Assembly (NCBI GenBank): GCA_002420105.1
Contig: DIHJ01000062.1
Span: 1-24,559 of the forward strand
Direction: 5' to 3'
Length of the DNA stretch: 24,559 nucleotides
Origin: Nitrospira sp. UBA5699
GTDB taxonomy: Bacteria; Nitrospirota; Nitrospiria; Nitrospirales; Nitrospiraceae
Under the pieces are notes generated by a model, which saw only the letters and a list, made by a program, of their open reading frames with translations, searched no databases and was not told the DNA's origin. Positions 1-7,056 of this stretch are shown piece by piece (within the stretch, counting starts at the first letter, position 1; each line of letters begins with the position of its first letter). The translations under genes were made by a program, and so were the position numbers.

Positions 1-684
1 ACGGCGGCTCAGGCCAGCGGCGGGAATATCGATATCCAGGCCGTTGATCGCGTCAGTCTGGCGAACAGCACGATCAGCACCTCCGTCCTCGGCGGCAGCG
101 GCAGCGGCGGGAACATCACGATCGATCCGACGCTCATCTCGCTCGCGAACAGCAATATTCTCGCCCAGGCGATTCTGGGCAGCGGCGGGAACATTCGGCT
201 CGTCGCAGGCCTCCTGCTGGTCGATCCGACAAGCGTCATCAGCGCCTCCTCCGAGTTCGGGCAGAGCGGGACCATTCAAAGCCCGACCTCGAACCTGGCA
301 GGATCGGTCGGTTCGCTCCCCTCCTCAACCCGCCAGGGGCAGGCCTTGCAGGCCCAGCGCTGCGCGCTGCTCAACGGGGGAGAGGCGAGCAGTTTCCTGA
401 TCGCCGGACGCGACCAGGTTCCGACCGAGCCGGACGGCTGGCTGGTCAGCTCGCTCGCGCCGCTGAGCGCGGGCACGGGGCAAGAGGCAAGGGGCGAGGG
501 GGACGGCCGTCTGTCTGGTCTGTCAAGTCTGTCTAGCCTATCTGGTTCAGTTCGAACAGGGATTCTCTCGCACCAGATAGACCAAATAGACGAGCCTCCA
601 ATCCTCTCGCTCCGCCGGCTCACGCCGGCAGGATTCTTGACGCAACACTTCACGGAGAGTGAAACAAGCGGGTGCCGATCGTGA
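1..684 (+). CDS. TpsA-type filamentous haemagglutinin/adhesin, 3' end (5' truncated by window)
   Basis: The frame is open from base 1 to a TGA at 682-684, giving 227 residues of a longer protein. The first ~95 residues carry recurring GGNI-type turns spaced by hydrophobic stretches, as in the right-handed beta-helix of two-partner secretion exoproteins. Around residues 120-155 a Cys (C121) is followed by SSFLIAGRDQVP and a DGWLVS segment, a tail seen in haemagglutinin-like TpsA proteins of cyanobacteria and Nitrospira (recalled from family knowledge). A second Cys (C225) lies three residues from the end. A C-terminal disulfide anchors HMW1-type TpsA proteins, so a similar role is possible but inferred. 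The stretch at about residues 158-200 is low-complexity and is encoded by degenerate repeat DNA. The gene overlaps the start of the downstream transporter by 13 bp, which fits a tpsA-tpsB operon. The secretion domain lies outside the window. Confidence 0.8.
   Translation, partial: TAAQASGGNIDIQAVDRVSLANSTISTSVLGGSGSGGNITIDPTLISLANSNILAQAILGSGGNIRLVAGLLLVDPTSVISASSEFGQSGTIQSPTSNLAGSVGSLPSSTRQGQALQAQRCALLNGGEASSFLIAGRDQVPTEPDGWLVSSLAPLSAGTGQEARGEGDGRLSGLSSLSSLSGSVRTGILSHQIDQIDEPPILSLRRLTPAGFLTQHFTESETSGCRS
477..594. repeat. Degenerate short-word repeat block inside the tpsA 3' region
   Basis: Three runs follow each other. A purine-rich run (477-502) repeats GGGGCAAG/GAGGCAAG/GGGGCGAG. A second run (about 509-548) repeats variants of GTCTGTCTGG. 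A third (571-594) has the inverted word, ACCAGATAGACC. CTATCTGGT at 538-546 and ACCAGATAG at 572-580 form a perfect 9-bp inverted repeat. The block is read in frame as a Ser/Gly/Leu-rich low-complexity stretch between two conserved-looking parts of the exoprotein tail. Confidence 0.65.
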
Positions 685-2480
685 CAACTTGCCTGGCTTG
701 GATCGGCGCCACGTTGGCTCGACCTATTGCGCCAGGCCTTTACTCTCTTCTCGGATTGTCTATGCTGTGCTTGCTCGCCGATTCCTCAGCCCTGGCACAG
801 GTGGTTCCGGCGCCCTTCGATCCGACCGGACGATCTGGTGAACCGCCGGCGCCGCTGAAGAAGGAATTCAAGCCGCCGGCGCCTCCCCCGAGCCCCGTGC
901 TGCCGGCCGTCCCGAGCCCGCCGGTGGAGGACGGGGCCAAGCAACTGGGGCAAGTACGGGTGTTCGTCCGGGAGATCTTCGTTACGGGCAGCACCGTCTT
1001 CTCCGAGGCCGAACTGGCGGAAGTGACTGCCCCGTACAAGAATCGCACGCTCACGACGGAGGATCTGGAGCGGCTACGCCTGTCGCTCACCCTGCTCTAC
1101 GTGAACCGCGGCTACATCACGTCGGGAGCCGTGATCCCGGACCAGGACGTTCAGGCCGGCGTCATTTCGCTCCACATCGTCGAAGGCAGCCTGACCCGCA
1201 TCGATGTGGTAGGCACCGACTGGTTCCGCACCGCCTATTTGCGGGATCGCATCGAACGCGGAGCCGGAACCCCCCTGGCGGTCGGTCCTCTTCAGGAGCG
1301 GTTGCAGCTGCTTCAGCAGGATCCCCGCATCGAACGCGTGAATGCCGAACTACGTCCCGGCGACCGCCGGGGCGAAAGCGTGCTGAACCTTCGCGTGAAG
1401 GAAGCCTCGCCCTGGAAGGCCTGGATCGACCTGAACAACTATCAGACGCCCGTCGTCGGCGCCGAGCGGGGCCTCGCCACCATGGCCCATCAGAACCTCA
1501 CAGGCAACGGCGATGCCTTCAGCTTCACCTACGGCCGCTCGCGTGGGGTCAACCCCATCATCGACACGTCCTACAGCCTGCCGCTGAACCGGTACGACAC
1601 GACCTTCATCGCCTCTTATCGGCGGAACGACTTCCTGGTGGTCGATCAATCATTCCGCTCCCTGGACCTCAACGCGGAGGCGGAAATCATCGGCTTCACC
1701 TTGCGACAGCCAATCTACCGGTCTGTGTCCGACGAATTCGCCGTCGCCCTCACAGGGGAACGGCTCTACAACAAGATCAGCTCCTCTGTTCCCGGCGTGG
1801 CCGGACTCTTCATACCCGGCTCTTCGGACACCGGCGTCAACACGGTCAGCGCCCTGCGATTCGCGCAGGAATACGTGCACCGGACCTCGACCTCCGTCAT
1901 CGCGGCCCGGTCACGCTTTTCGATGGGCGTGAGCGTTCTGGGCGCGACGATCAACTCCGGCCCTGACCCCGATGGGCAGTTCTTCTCCTGGTTGGGGCAG
2001 GTCCAGGCGATCAGGCGGTTCGACGAATTCTACGGGATGCAGCTCCTGGGCCAGATGAGCCTCCAGCTGGCCAACGACCGGCTCTTCCCCCTGGAGCAAA
2101 TGCCGGTCGGCGGACGATTCAGCGTGCGGGGCTATCGCGAAAACACGCTGATCCGGGACAACGCGTTTCTGGCCTCGGTCGAATCGCGGTTCCCGCTGAT
2201 GAGCTATGCGACCGGCGAGCCGCTCCTGCAACTCGCCCCCTTTGTCGATTTCGGCCGGGCCTGGAATGCGAAAGGCGGGACGCCGGAACCGGATGTTCTC
2301 GCCAGCGTCGGGGTAGGCCTGCGCTGGAACTTCCTGCCGAAGGATCGCGGGAGATTCGAGGTCTATTGGGGTGCACCGTTGAACTTTAACAACGTGCATC
2401 GCCCCGACAGCAGTGACCGGTCGTACGACAACTTACAGGACAACGGCGTGCACATGCAGATCGTCATCCAGGTGCTCTGA
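672..2480 (+). CDS. ShlB/FhaC/HecB-family two-partner secretion transporter (TpsB)
   Basis: This 602-residue outer-membrane transporter should export the TpsA protein encoded immediately upstream. An N-terminal signal segment (about residues 1-43) is followed by a Pro-rich linker and POTRA-type domains (about residues 95-245), with motifs such as VREIFVTGSTVFS and YVNRGYITSGAVIPDQ. The rest is a predicted 16-stranded beta-barrel. SVRGYREN near residue 487 matches the conserved VRGY/F tip of barrel loop 6, and FVDFGRAW follows in the late barrel strands. Length is normal for the family. The GTG start at 672 overlaps the tpsA stop, and a GGAGA lies at 654-658, slightly far upstream. Co-translation with tpsA is likely. 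Substrate identity is inferred from adjacency. Confidence 0.93.
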   Translation: MPIVTTCLAWIGATLARPIAPGLYSLLGLSMLCLLADSSALAQVVPAPFDPTGRSGEPPAPLKKEFKPPAPPPSPVLPAVPSPPVEDGAKQLGQVRVFVREIFVTGSTVFSEAELAEVTAPYKNRTLTTEDLERLRLSLTLLYVNRGYITSGAVIPDQDVQAGVISLHIVEGSLTRIDVVGTDWFRTAYLRDRIERGAGTPLAVGPLQERLQLLQQDPRIERVNAELRPGDRRGESVLNLRVKEASPWKAWIDLNNYQTPVVGAERGLATMAHQNLTGNGDAFSFTYGRSRGVNPIIDTSYSLPLNRYDTTFIASYRRNDFLVVDQSFRSLDLNAEAEIIGFTLRQPIYRSVSDEFAVALTGERLYNKISSSVPGVAGLFIPGSSDTGVNTVSALRFAQEYVHRTSTSVIAARSRFSMGVSVLGATINSGPDPDGQFFSWLGQVQAIRRFDEFYGMQLLGQMSLQLANDRLFPLEQMPVGGRFSVRGYRENTLIRDNAFLASVESRFPLMSYATGEPLLQLAPFVDFGRAWNAKGGTPEPDVLASVGVGLRWNFLPKDRGRFEVYWGAPLNFNNVHRPDSSDRSYDNLQDNGVHMQIVIQVL

Positions 2481-2514
2481 CATGAGTGAGGTGTGAACCG
2501 TTGGATGTTTGGCG

Positions 2515-2710
2515 TCAACTCAGGAACCGGAACTCAAAGCTCATAACTCAGAACTCTTCAGGCGTGAGGCCATGACTCAGAACGCAGTTCAAGAGCGCTA
2601 TCAGCCATCAGCCGTCAGCTGTCGGCTCTCGGCTCCGAACATAACTCGTGACTCAGAATCCAGCACTCAGCACCTCCCCGCATTCCATTCCACATTCCTC
2701 ATCCCACATT
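2515..2710. repeat. Degenerate short-word repeat block A upstream of the CHAT gene
   Basis: This block fills most of the 257-bp gap between the transporter and CHAT genes. AACTCA-type words (AACTCAGGAACC, AACTCAAAGC, AACTCAGAACTC) run over 2517-2590. ATCAGCC-type words (ATCAGCCATCAGCCGTCAGC, then GTCGGCTCTCGGCTC) run over about 2598-2636. CTCAGAATCC/CTCAGCAC words follow at 2650-2672, and ATTCCACATT-type words occupy 2682-2710. The copies differ by point changes and spacing, so this is not a clean tandem array. The 16-mer ATTCCACATTCCTCAT (2687-2702) recurs exactly, inverted, at 9077-9092. Confidence 0.75.
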
Positions 2711-2737
2711 GTGGTACGTATTTCCCATGGTGACATC

Positions 2738-5053
2738 ATGAACCCCCTCATAATCGCTCGTCTGCCTATCGTGCCGCTCCTTCTCCTGCTCGGGAGTCTG
2801 CCCGGCACCCCTTCTGCGTTGTTCGCGGCAACGGCCCAGGACCCGGCAACCCTGATGACGGAAGGACAGCAGGCCTATCAACGGGGGGCGTTCAGCGACG
2901 CGCTGGCCTCGTGGAAGGAGGCGGCCAGGCTGTACGAATCCCGCGGCGACCGGTACCGCCAGAGCCAGGCGCTCGTGTCCCTCGCCCAGGCCTCCCACGC
3001 CGTCGGCCGGACCAAACAGGCGCTGCAATCGCTCGAGCTGGCCTGGGGGCTGGCGCAGCAGGACCCCGATCGGCTCTGGCGCGCGACGGTGCTCGCGCAT
3101 TTGGGCCGCAGCTACCTCGCGGCTCAACAGTTGGATGCGGCAGCCTCCTATCTCACGCAGGCGCAGGACACCGCAAAGGGCCAGACGACCCCGGCCCTGA
3201 TCGCAGCCATCACGAACGATCAGGGGGTGCTTGCGGCGCTGAACAAACGGGACCGGGAGGCGCTCGATGCTTTCACCGACGCCGTGCGGATCGCGAAGGA
3301 AGCGGACCAGCCGGTCATGGCCCTCCATGCCAGGATCAATGCGGCCCGCACGAGCTTGCGATTGAACGAGCCGGAGGGAGCCAGACAATGGCTGGATGAG
3401 GCCATGGCCCAACTGACCGCCATGCCGCCTTCGCACGAAAAAGCGACGGGACTCATGAATGTAGGCCTGCTCTACGGCCGCCTGGCGCCGTTGCTCCCGG
3501 ACATTCGCAATCCACTCCTGCTGCGCGCGGCCGGGACGCTTCAAGAAGCCGCCACCGTGGCGGAAGGCATCCATGACAGCAGAACGCTCTCTTACGCGCT
3601 CGGCCACCTGGGGCACCTGTACGAAAAGGAAGCGCGGTACGATGAGGCCCTGCAACTGACCAGGCGGGCGATATTTACGGCGCAGTCGGTGGACGCGCCG
3701 GAGTCTCTCTATCGCTGGCAATGGCAGTTGGGGAGGCTGCTGGTGGCCACCGGCCAACTGGACGAGGCGATTGCCTCTTACCGGCAGGCCACGACGACGT
3801 TGCAGCCGATCCGTCAGGAAGTCGCGATGGCCTCCTCGGAGGCTTCTCTGTCGGACCCGCAATCGATCCGGCCCCTGTTCTTCGAGCTCTCGGACCTGCT
3901 CCTGCAGCGGGCGTCCCTGACCGAAGACCCGCAAGCCACCGAACGGTACGTGCTGGCGGCCCGCGACACGATCGAGCTCTACAAGGCGGCGGAGCTGCGG
4001 GATTATTTTCGGGACGAGTGCGTCGATGCCCTCCAGTCGCGGATCACCAAATCCGATACCCTCTCTCCGACCACCGCCATCGTATATCCCATTCTGTTTC
4101 CCACCCGCCTTGAATTGGTCGTCAGCCTGCCCACCGGTCTGACGAGAACGGCCATTCCCGTATCGGCCGACCGCGTGACGCAAGAGATCAGGGCCTTTCG
4201 TCGCACGGTCGAGAAACGGACCACGCTGGAATACCTCCCCCATGCGCAGCAACTCTACGACTGGCTGGTGCGGCCGCTGGAGGCGGATCTCAACCGGCTC
4301 AAAATCACCACCCTGGTGTTCGTTCCGGACAGCGCTCTGCGCACGATCCCGATGGCGGCCCTGCACGACGGCTCAGGCTTTCTCGTTCAGAAATATGCGG
4401 TGGCGCTGACGCCCGGCATCACGCTGACCGATCCCCACCCGTTGAATCGGGACAGAGTCCGCTTCCTGGCGAGCGGGCTCACGAAATCGGTACAGGGGTT
4501 CCCCGCCCTTCCCTACGTCGCGGAGGAGGTGGATGCAATTCGATCCTTATATTCGGGCGATCTGCTCCTCAATCAGGATTTTCAAACCAAGAATCTGGAA
4601 CAGGAATTGCGTGCCGGACGGTATGGAATCTTACACATCGCGACGCACGGCAAGTTTTCGACCGACGTGAACGATTCGTTTCTCCTGACCTTCGACAGCA
4701 AGTTGACGATGAGCAAGCTGGATCAATTGATCGGTCTCTTCCGTTTCCGGGACGATCCCCTGGAACTGTTGACGCTCAGCGCCTGCCAAACCGGCGTCGG
4801 CGACGACCGCGCCGCGCTCGGCCTGGCCGGCGTGGCGATCAAGGCCGGGGCCCGCAGCGCGCTGGCGACGCTCTGGTTCATCAACGACGAAGCCTCCGCC
4901 GCCCTGGTCTCGGAATTCTACCGTCAGCTGCGGGACCCGTCCGTCTCCAAAGCCGTCGCCATTCAACGGGCCCAGATCAAGTTGCTCGGCGACCGTGTGT
5001 ACGACCACCCGGCCTACTGGTCGCCGTTCCTGCTGCTCAACAACTGGCTATAA
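2738..5053 (+). CDS. Secreted TPR-CHAT domain protein (caspase-like peptidase)
   Basis: The protein has 771 residues from the ATG at 2738. A longer frame opens at 2648, but its first 30 residues are translated repeat DNA, and only the 2738 start places a signal peptide at the N-terminus (MNPLIIARLP, hydrophobic core, cleavage near AATA-QD). Residues ~35-400 are helical TPR-type repeats with [AY]..G and A.....A patterns. The C-terminal CHAT domain (~residues 470-771) has LHIATHG, with the catalytic His at 637, and LSACQTGVGDDRA, with the catalytic Cys at 683. It ends with the LATLWFINDEA segment and the YWSPFLLLNNW tail usual in CHAT proteins. Both dyad residues are present, so an active peptidase is plausible. 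The signal peptide implies periplasmic or external action. Its position after tpsA-tpsB suggests a role in exoprotein maturation (inference). Confidence 0.9.
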   Translation: MNPLIIARLPIVPLLLLLGSLPGTPSALFAATAQDPATLMTEGQQAYQRGAFSDALASWKEAARLYESRGDRYRQSQALVSLAQASHAVGRTKQALQSLELAWGLAQQDPDRLWRATVLAHLGRSYLAAQQLDAAASYLTQAQDTAKGQTTPALIAAITNDQGVLAALNKRDREALDAFTDAVRIAKEADQPVMALHARINAARTSLRLNEPEGARQWLDEAMAQLTAMPPSHEKATGLMNVGLLYGRLAPLLPDIRNPLLLRAAGTLQEAATVAEGIHDSRTLSYALGHLGHLYEKEARYDEALQLTRRAIFTAQSVDAPESLYRWQWQLGRLLVATGQLDEAIASYRQATTTLQPIRQEVAMASSEASLSDPQSIRPLFFELSDLLLQRASLTEDPQATERYVLAARDTIELYKAAELRDYFRDECVDALQSRITKSDTLSPTTAIVYPILFPTRLELVVSLPTGLTRTAIPVSADRVTQEIRAFRRTVEKRTTLEYLPHAQQLYDWLVRPLEADLNRLKITTLVFVPDSALRTIPMAALHDGSGFLVQKYAVALTPGITLTDPHPLNRDRVRFLASGLTKSVQGFPALPYVAEEVDAIRSLYSGDLLLNQDFQTKNLEQELRAGRYGILHIATHGKFSTDVNDSFLLTFDSKLTMSKLDQLIGLFRFRDDPLELLTLSACQTGVGDDRAALGLAGVAIKAGARSALATLWFINDEASAALVSEFYRQLRDPSVSKAVAIQRAQIKLLGDRVYDHPAYWSPFLLLNNWL

Positions 5054-5106
5054 AAGTGGCGCGACCTGTGATACAGTTCGCCGCAGTGGGTCTCGATCCA
5101 TCAGAC

Positions 5107-5114
5107 AAAGGAGG
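5107..5114 (+). promoter_or_regulatory. Strong Shine-Dalgarno AAAGGAGG setting the DUF928 start
   Basis: AAAGGAGG lies 10 bases before the in-frame GTG at 5125. The same frame opens earlier at a GTG at 5056, only two bases after the CHAT stop, but no ribosome-binding site precedes it and its first 23 residues do not resemble a signal peptide. The site therefore favours initiation at 5125. Confidence 0.75.
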
Positions 5115-5124
5115 ACACAAATCC

Positions 5125-5877
5125 GTGCATGGCCTCACGCCTCGTGGCATGGCTCCGTTCCTCCTGATCCTATTCCTCTTCGGCGCGGTGAGCATGGATG
5201 CCTTGGACCATCTGGCCGCATCCGCGGCACAAGCCTCCGGCGAATTGTCGCAACCGCTCTACGCCCCTCCGAAGAAGTTTACGCCGCGAGCCCGCGTCGG
5301 CGGCGACATGCGCGGGACCGACGGAACCGATCCCGAGATGACGGTCCTTGTGCCGGACCACGTCGGCTATACCGTGAAGGACACCCCCGCCCTCAACTGG
5401 TTCCTGTCGAAACCCACATCCCACGAAGTCAGGTTTACGTTGCGTGATGACCGCTCGCCGCGGGCATTTCAAGAAAAAGCCATCCCGACCCCGAAGCAAC
5501 CGGGCATCTACACCATCAACCTGAAAGAGCTCGGCCTGGTTCTCGAACCGAACGTGCAATACCGGTGGTTTGTGTCCATCATTTTGGACAATGATTCACA
5601 CTCGAAGAACATCGTGGCCGGCGGCATGATCGAACGATGCGAGTTGAGCGATTGCCTCGTCGAGTTCGACGCCAGATTGCCCTGCACGGAGCAGAACGTG
5701 ATCGAGAACGCAAGGCAGGGCCTGTGGTATGACGCGATGGGGTGCCTCTGCCATCTGATCGACGAAAAACCCAGTGACGCACAGCTTCGCCGGCTGCGCG
5801 CCAGACTGCTCAAGGACGTCGGGCTCAACGGCGTGGCCGAGTGGGATCTGCGTTCGATCCAATCTCCTCTTCGCTGA
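5125..5877 (+). CDS. Secreted DUF928 family protein
   Basis: From the GTG at 5125 the protein has 250 residues and a signal peptide (hydrophobic core MAPFLLILFLFGAVSM, Ala-rich cleavage region before ASGELSQPLY). The mature part shows the DUF928 pattern: a Gly/Arg/Thr-rich N-terminal stretch, then LVPDHVGYTVKDTPALNWFL, a beta-rich FTLRDD segment, and QYRWFVSIILDNDSHSKNIVAGG, where the family has YRW plus an N-x-x-V-x-G motif. DUF928 proteins are known mainly from cyanobacteria, often near TPR-CHAT and two-partner secretion genes. Their biochemical role is not known to me. Five Cys residues in the second half could form disulfides. The gene follows the CHAT gene closely and is probably in the same operon. 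Confidence 0.82.
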   Translation: MHGLTPRGMAPFLLILFLFGAVSMDALDHLAASAAQASGELSQPLYAPPKKFTPRARVGGDMRGTDGTDPEMTVLVPDHVGYTVKDTPALNWFLSKPTSHEVRFTLRDDRSPRAFQEKAIPTPKQPGIYTINLKELGLVLEPNVQYRWFVSIILDNDSHSKNIVAGGMIERCELSDCLVEFDARLPCTEQNVIENARQGLWYDAMGCLCHLIDEKPSDAQLRRLRARLLKDVGLNGVAEWDLRSIQSPLR

Positions 5878-5993
5878 CGGTTGGTTCTTCCCCTCCCGAT
5901 TGCCTTCCTCGAATTCTTCATCCCCGCTCCGCCGCCTCCGGTCTTCAGCACTGCTTAGCCCTTCGATCCTCGGCTGAATGCGTTATCTAAAAG

Positions 5994-6009
5994 GATTCAG
6001 GGGAGAATC
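5994..6009. promoter_or_regulatory. Inverted repeat, candidate upstream activator site
   Basis: GATTC-AGGGGA-GAATC is a perfect 5-bp inverted repeat about 130 bases before the -12 element of the sigma-54-like promoter at 6124. That is a usual distance for an NtrC-type enhancer site. The arms are short, so the match could be chance. Confidence 0.3.
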
Positions 6010-6123
6010 GCTTTCGATCCATGCCCCGGATTCACCTCTCCGGTGATAGCGCCGCCCCCCTCCAAAGGATCATTAATTACTGGGAAAATTGCGCCGGTCT
6101 TCAGCCAGCCGTGATCAAGGAAG

Positions 6124-6139
6124 TGGCATAGGGATTGCT
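6124..6139 (+). promoter_or_regulatory. Sigma-54 (-24/-12) promoter
   Basis: TGGCATAGGGATTGCT matches the sigma-54 consensus TGGCACG-N4-TTGCW at 13 of 15 specified or allowed positions or better at the core: GG at 6125-6126 and GC at 6137-6138 have the required spacing. Transcription would start near 6150, ahead of the small membrane peptide at 6201. An NtrC-type activator is encoded later in the window (15399-16859). The rest of the 323-bp gap (5878-6200) shows no convincing gene, only the inverted repeat at 5994-6009 and a small TCACC/GGTGA hairpin near 6030-6045. Confidence 0.65.
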
Positions 6140-6200
6140 GAGTCCGTAATCGGAGGCGTTGTCGGATCAGTGAGCATACAGGCCGGAGGGGGGAATAATC

Positions 6201-6317
6201 ATGACGCAAGGATTGATTCTCGGCACCCTGCTTACCGGATTGGTCGGCCTCATCTGGGTCATGACGGTATCGATTCTGGCGGGCGATCATCCCTCGTCCA
6301 GAGGCCGGAAGTTCTAG
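6201..6317 (+). CDS. Small single-span membrane peptide (38 aa)
   Basis: An ATG at 6201 opens a 38-residue frame ending in TAG at 6315-6317. A strong Shine-Dalgarno (GGAGGGGGG, about 6185-6193) lies at good spacing. The peptide starts MTQGLILGTLLTGLVGLIWV, continues with a hydrophobic stretch to about residue 27, and ends in a short basic tail (SSRGRKF). This is the profile of a one-span inner-membrane microprotein with its basic end in the cytoplasm. It lies about 50 bases after the predicted sigma-54 start site, so it may be conditionally expressed. I do not recognise a family. Hydrophobicity, the ribosome site and the promoter together support a real gene over a chance frame. Confidence 0.6.
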   Translation: MTQGLILGTLLTGLVGLIWVMTVSILAGDHPSSRGRKF

Positions 6318-6417
6318 CCGTCAGCCCGCTCGAGACCCGGCATTCGGCCGGAGAGACGACGGACGATACGAAGACTGAATGAAACACATCCCCCGCCGAC
6401 CACACAATGAGGTCACC

Positions 6418-6750
6418 ATGCAGACTGTTGTCGAGCCCCAGCACCACAATGGCTTGAACGGTGTCGCCCATCGCATAGCAACTCCGGGACGGGCCAGAAA
6501 ACAGCGGGTCACCATCACCCTCCCGCTCGCCCTCCTCGAACGGCTTCGCAATGCCGTCTATTGGACCGGCCACGGCACATTGGCCCGGCTCATCACCGAC
6601 GCCCTCGATGACGCCGTGACCGAGATCGAACAGCACAACGGCGGGACTTTTCCCGCGCGCCTGTCACCGCTGCGGAGAGGGCGCCCCCGGAGCAAAACCG
6701 CTCCCTCCGGCGCGCTGACCGCACCCCCGGGCAGCGAGTCGACCCAGTAG
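6418..6750 (+). CDS. Ribbon-helix-helix (CopG/ParG-like) DNA-binding protein
   Basis: This predicted 110-residue protein has a ribbon-helix-helix-like core at about residues 26-75: KQRVTITLPLALLERLRNAV gives the beta-strand and first helix, and the TGHGTLARLITDALDDAV segment gives the second helix. A C-terminal NGG.FPAR...RRGRPRSK segment follows. RHH proteins with an NGG-x-FPPR-like tail occur in plasmid- and island-associated partition or regulatory proteins (family knowledge). The ATG at 6418 is preferred because TGAGGT (6408-6413) lies just upstream. A longer start at 6379 has no such site. It may be co-transcribed with the small membrane peptide 100 bases upstream. The first 25 residues and the last 35, rich in Pro/Ser/Thr, look unstructured. 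Its target is unknown. Confidence 0.7.
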   Translation: MQTVVEPQHHNGLNGVAHRIATPGRARKQRVTITLPLALLERLRNAVYWTGHGTLARLITDALDDAVTEIEQHNGGTFPARLSPLRRGRPRSKTAPSGALTAPPGSESTQ

Positions 6751-6910
6751 TCCCCGGACAACAGTCTCGTCGGTTCCACTTCCCTGCTTTTCCCGGCCTG
6801 ACGGTCAGCCGATCTCGCCTCCTCCCCGGTCGATGAATAGCCTGTCATCTTAAGCACAGCTCTTGCTTTGTAATTACCTAAGCATCGCTCTGTAGAACCA
6901 GGCAGCTAAT

Positions 6911-7056
6911 CCATGGAATGTTGAATGGAAGGCAGATGGCTGAGAGCTGAGAGCCTGTAAAGTTCCGATCTATGGATTCTGAGTTCAAACGACTCGATCC
7001 TCCCGTGATGGCGACTAACCTCGAGTTCTGGGTTGTGAATGATGAATTCTGAGTTG
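6911..7056. repeat. Degenerate short-word repeat block B, inverted relative to block A
   Basis: On the plus strand the order is GGAATGTTGAATGG (about 6914-6928), then GATGGCTGAGAGCTGAGAG (about 6935-6953), GGATTCTGAGTTC (6974-6986), and GAGTTCTGGGTTGTGAATGATGAATTCTGAGTTG in pieces over 7023-7056. Reverse-complemented, these are AACTCAGA, CTCAGCC and ATTCCA-type words in the order found in block A (2515-2710). The right end runs into the TonB-receptor gene and encodes its first residues. The rest of the 6751-7038 gap holds no gene I can support; it includes an AT-richer patch with the palindrome GTAATTAC near 6870. Confidence 0.7.

Noticed and set aside
2515..2710. CRISPR array
   Set aside because: The words are short, variable and irregularly spaced, with no constant repeat-spacer period and no cas genes.
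2648..2737. Upstream start for the CHAT protein at 2648
   Set aside because: The 30 added residues are translated repeat DNA and would bury the signal peptide.
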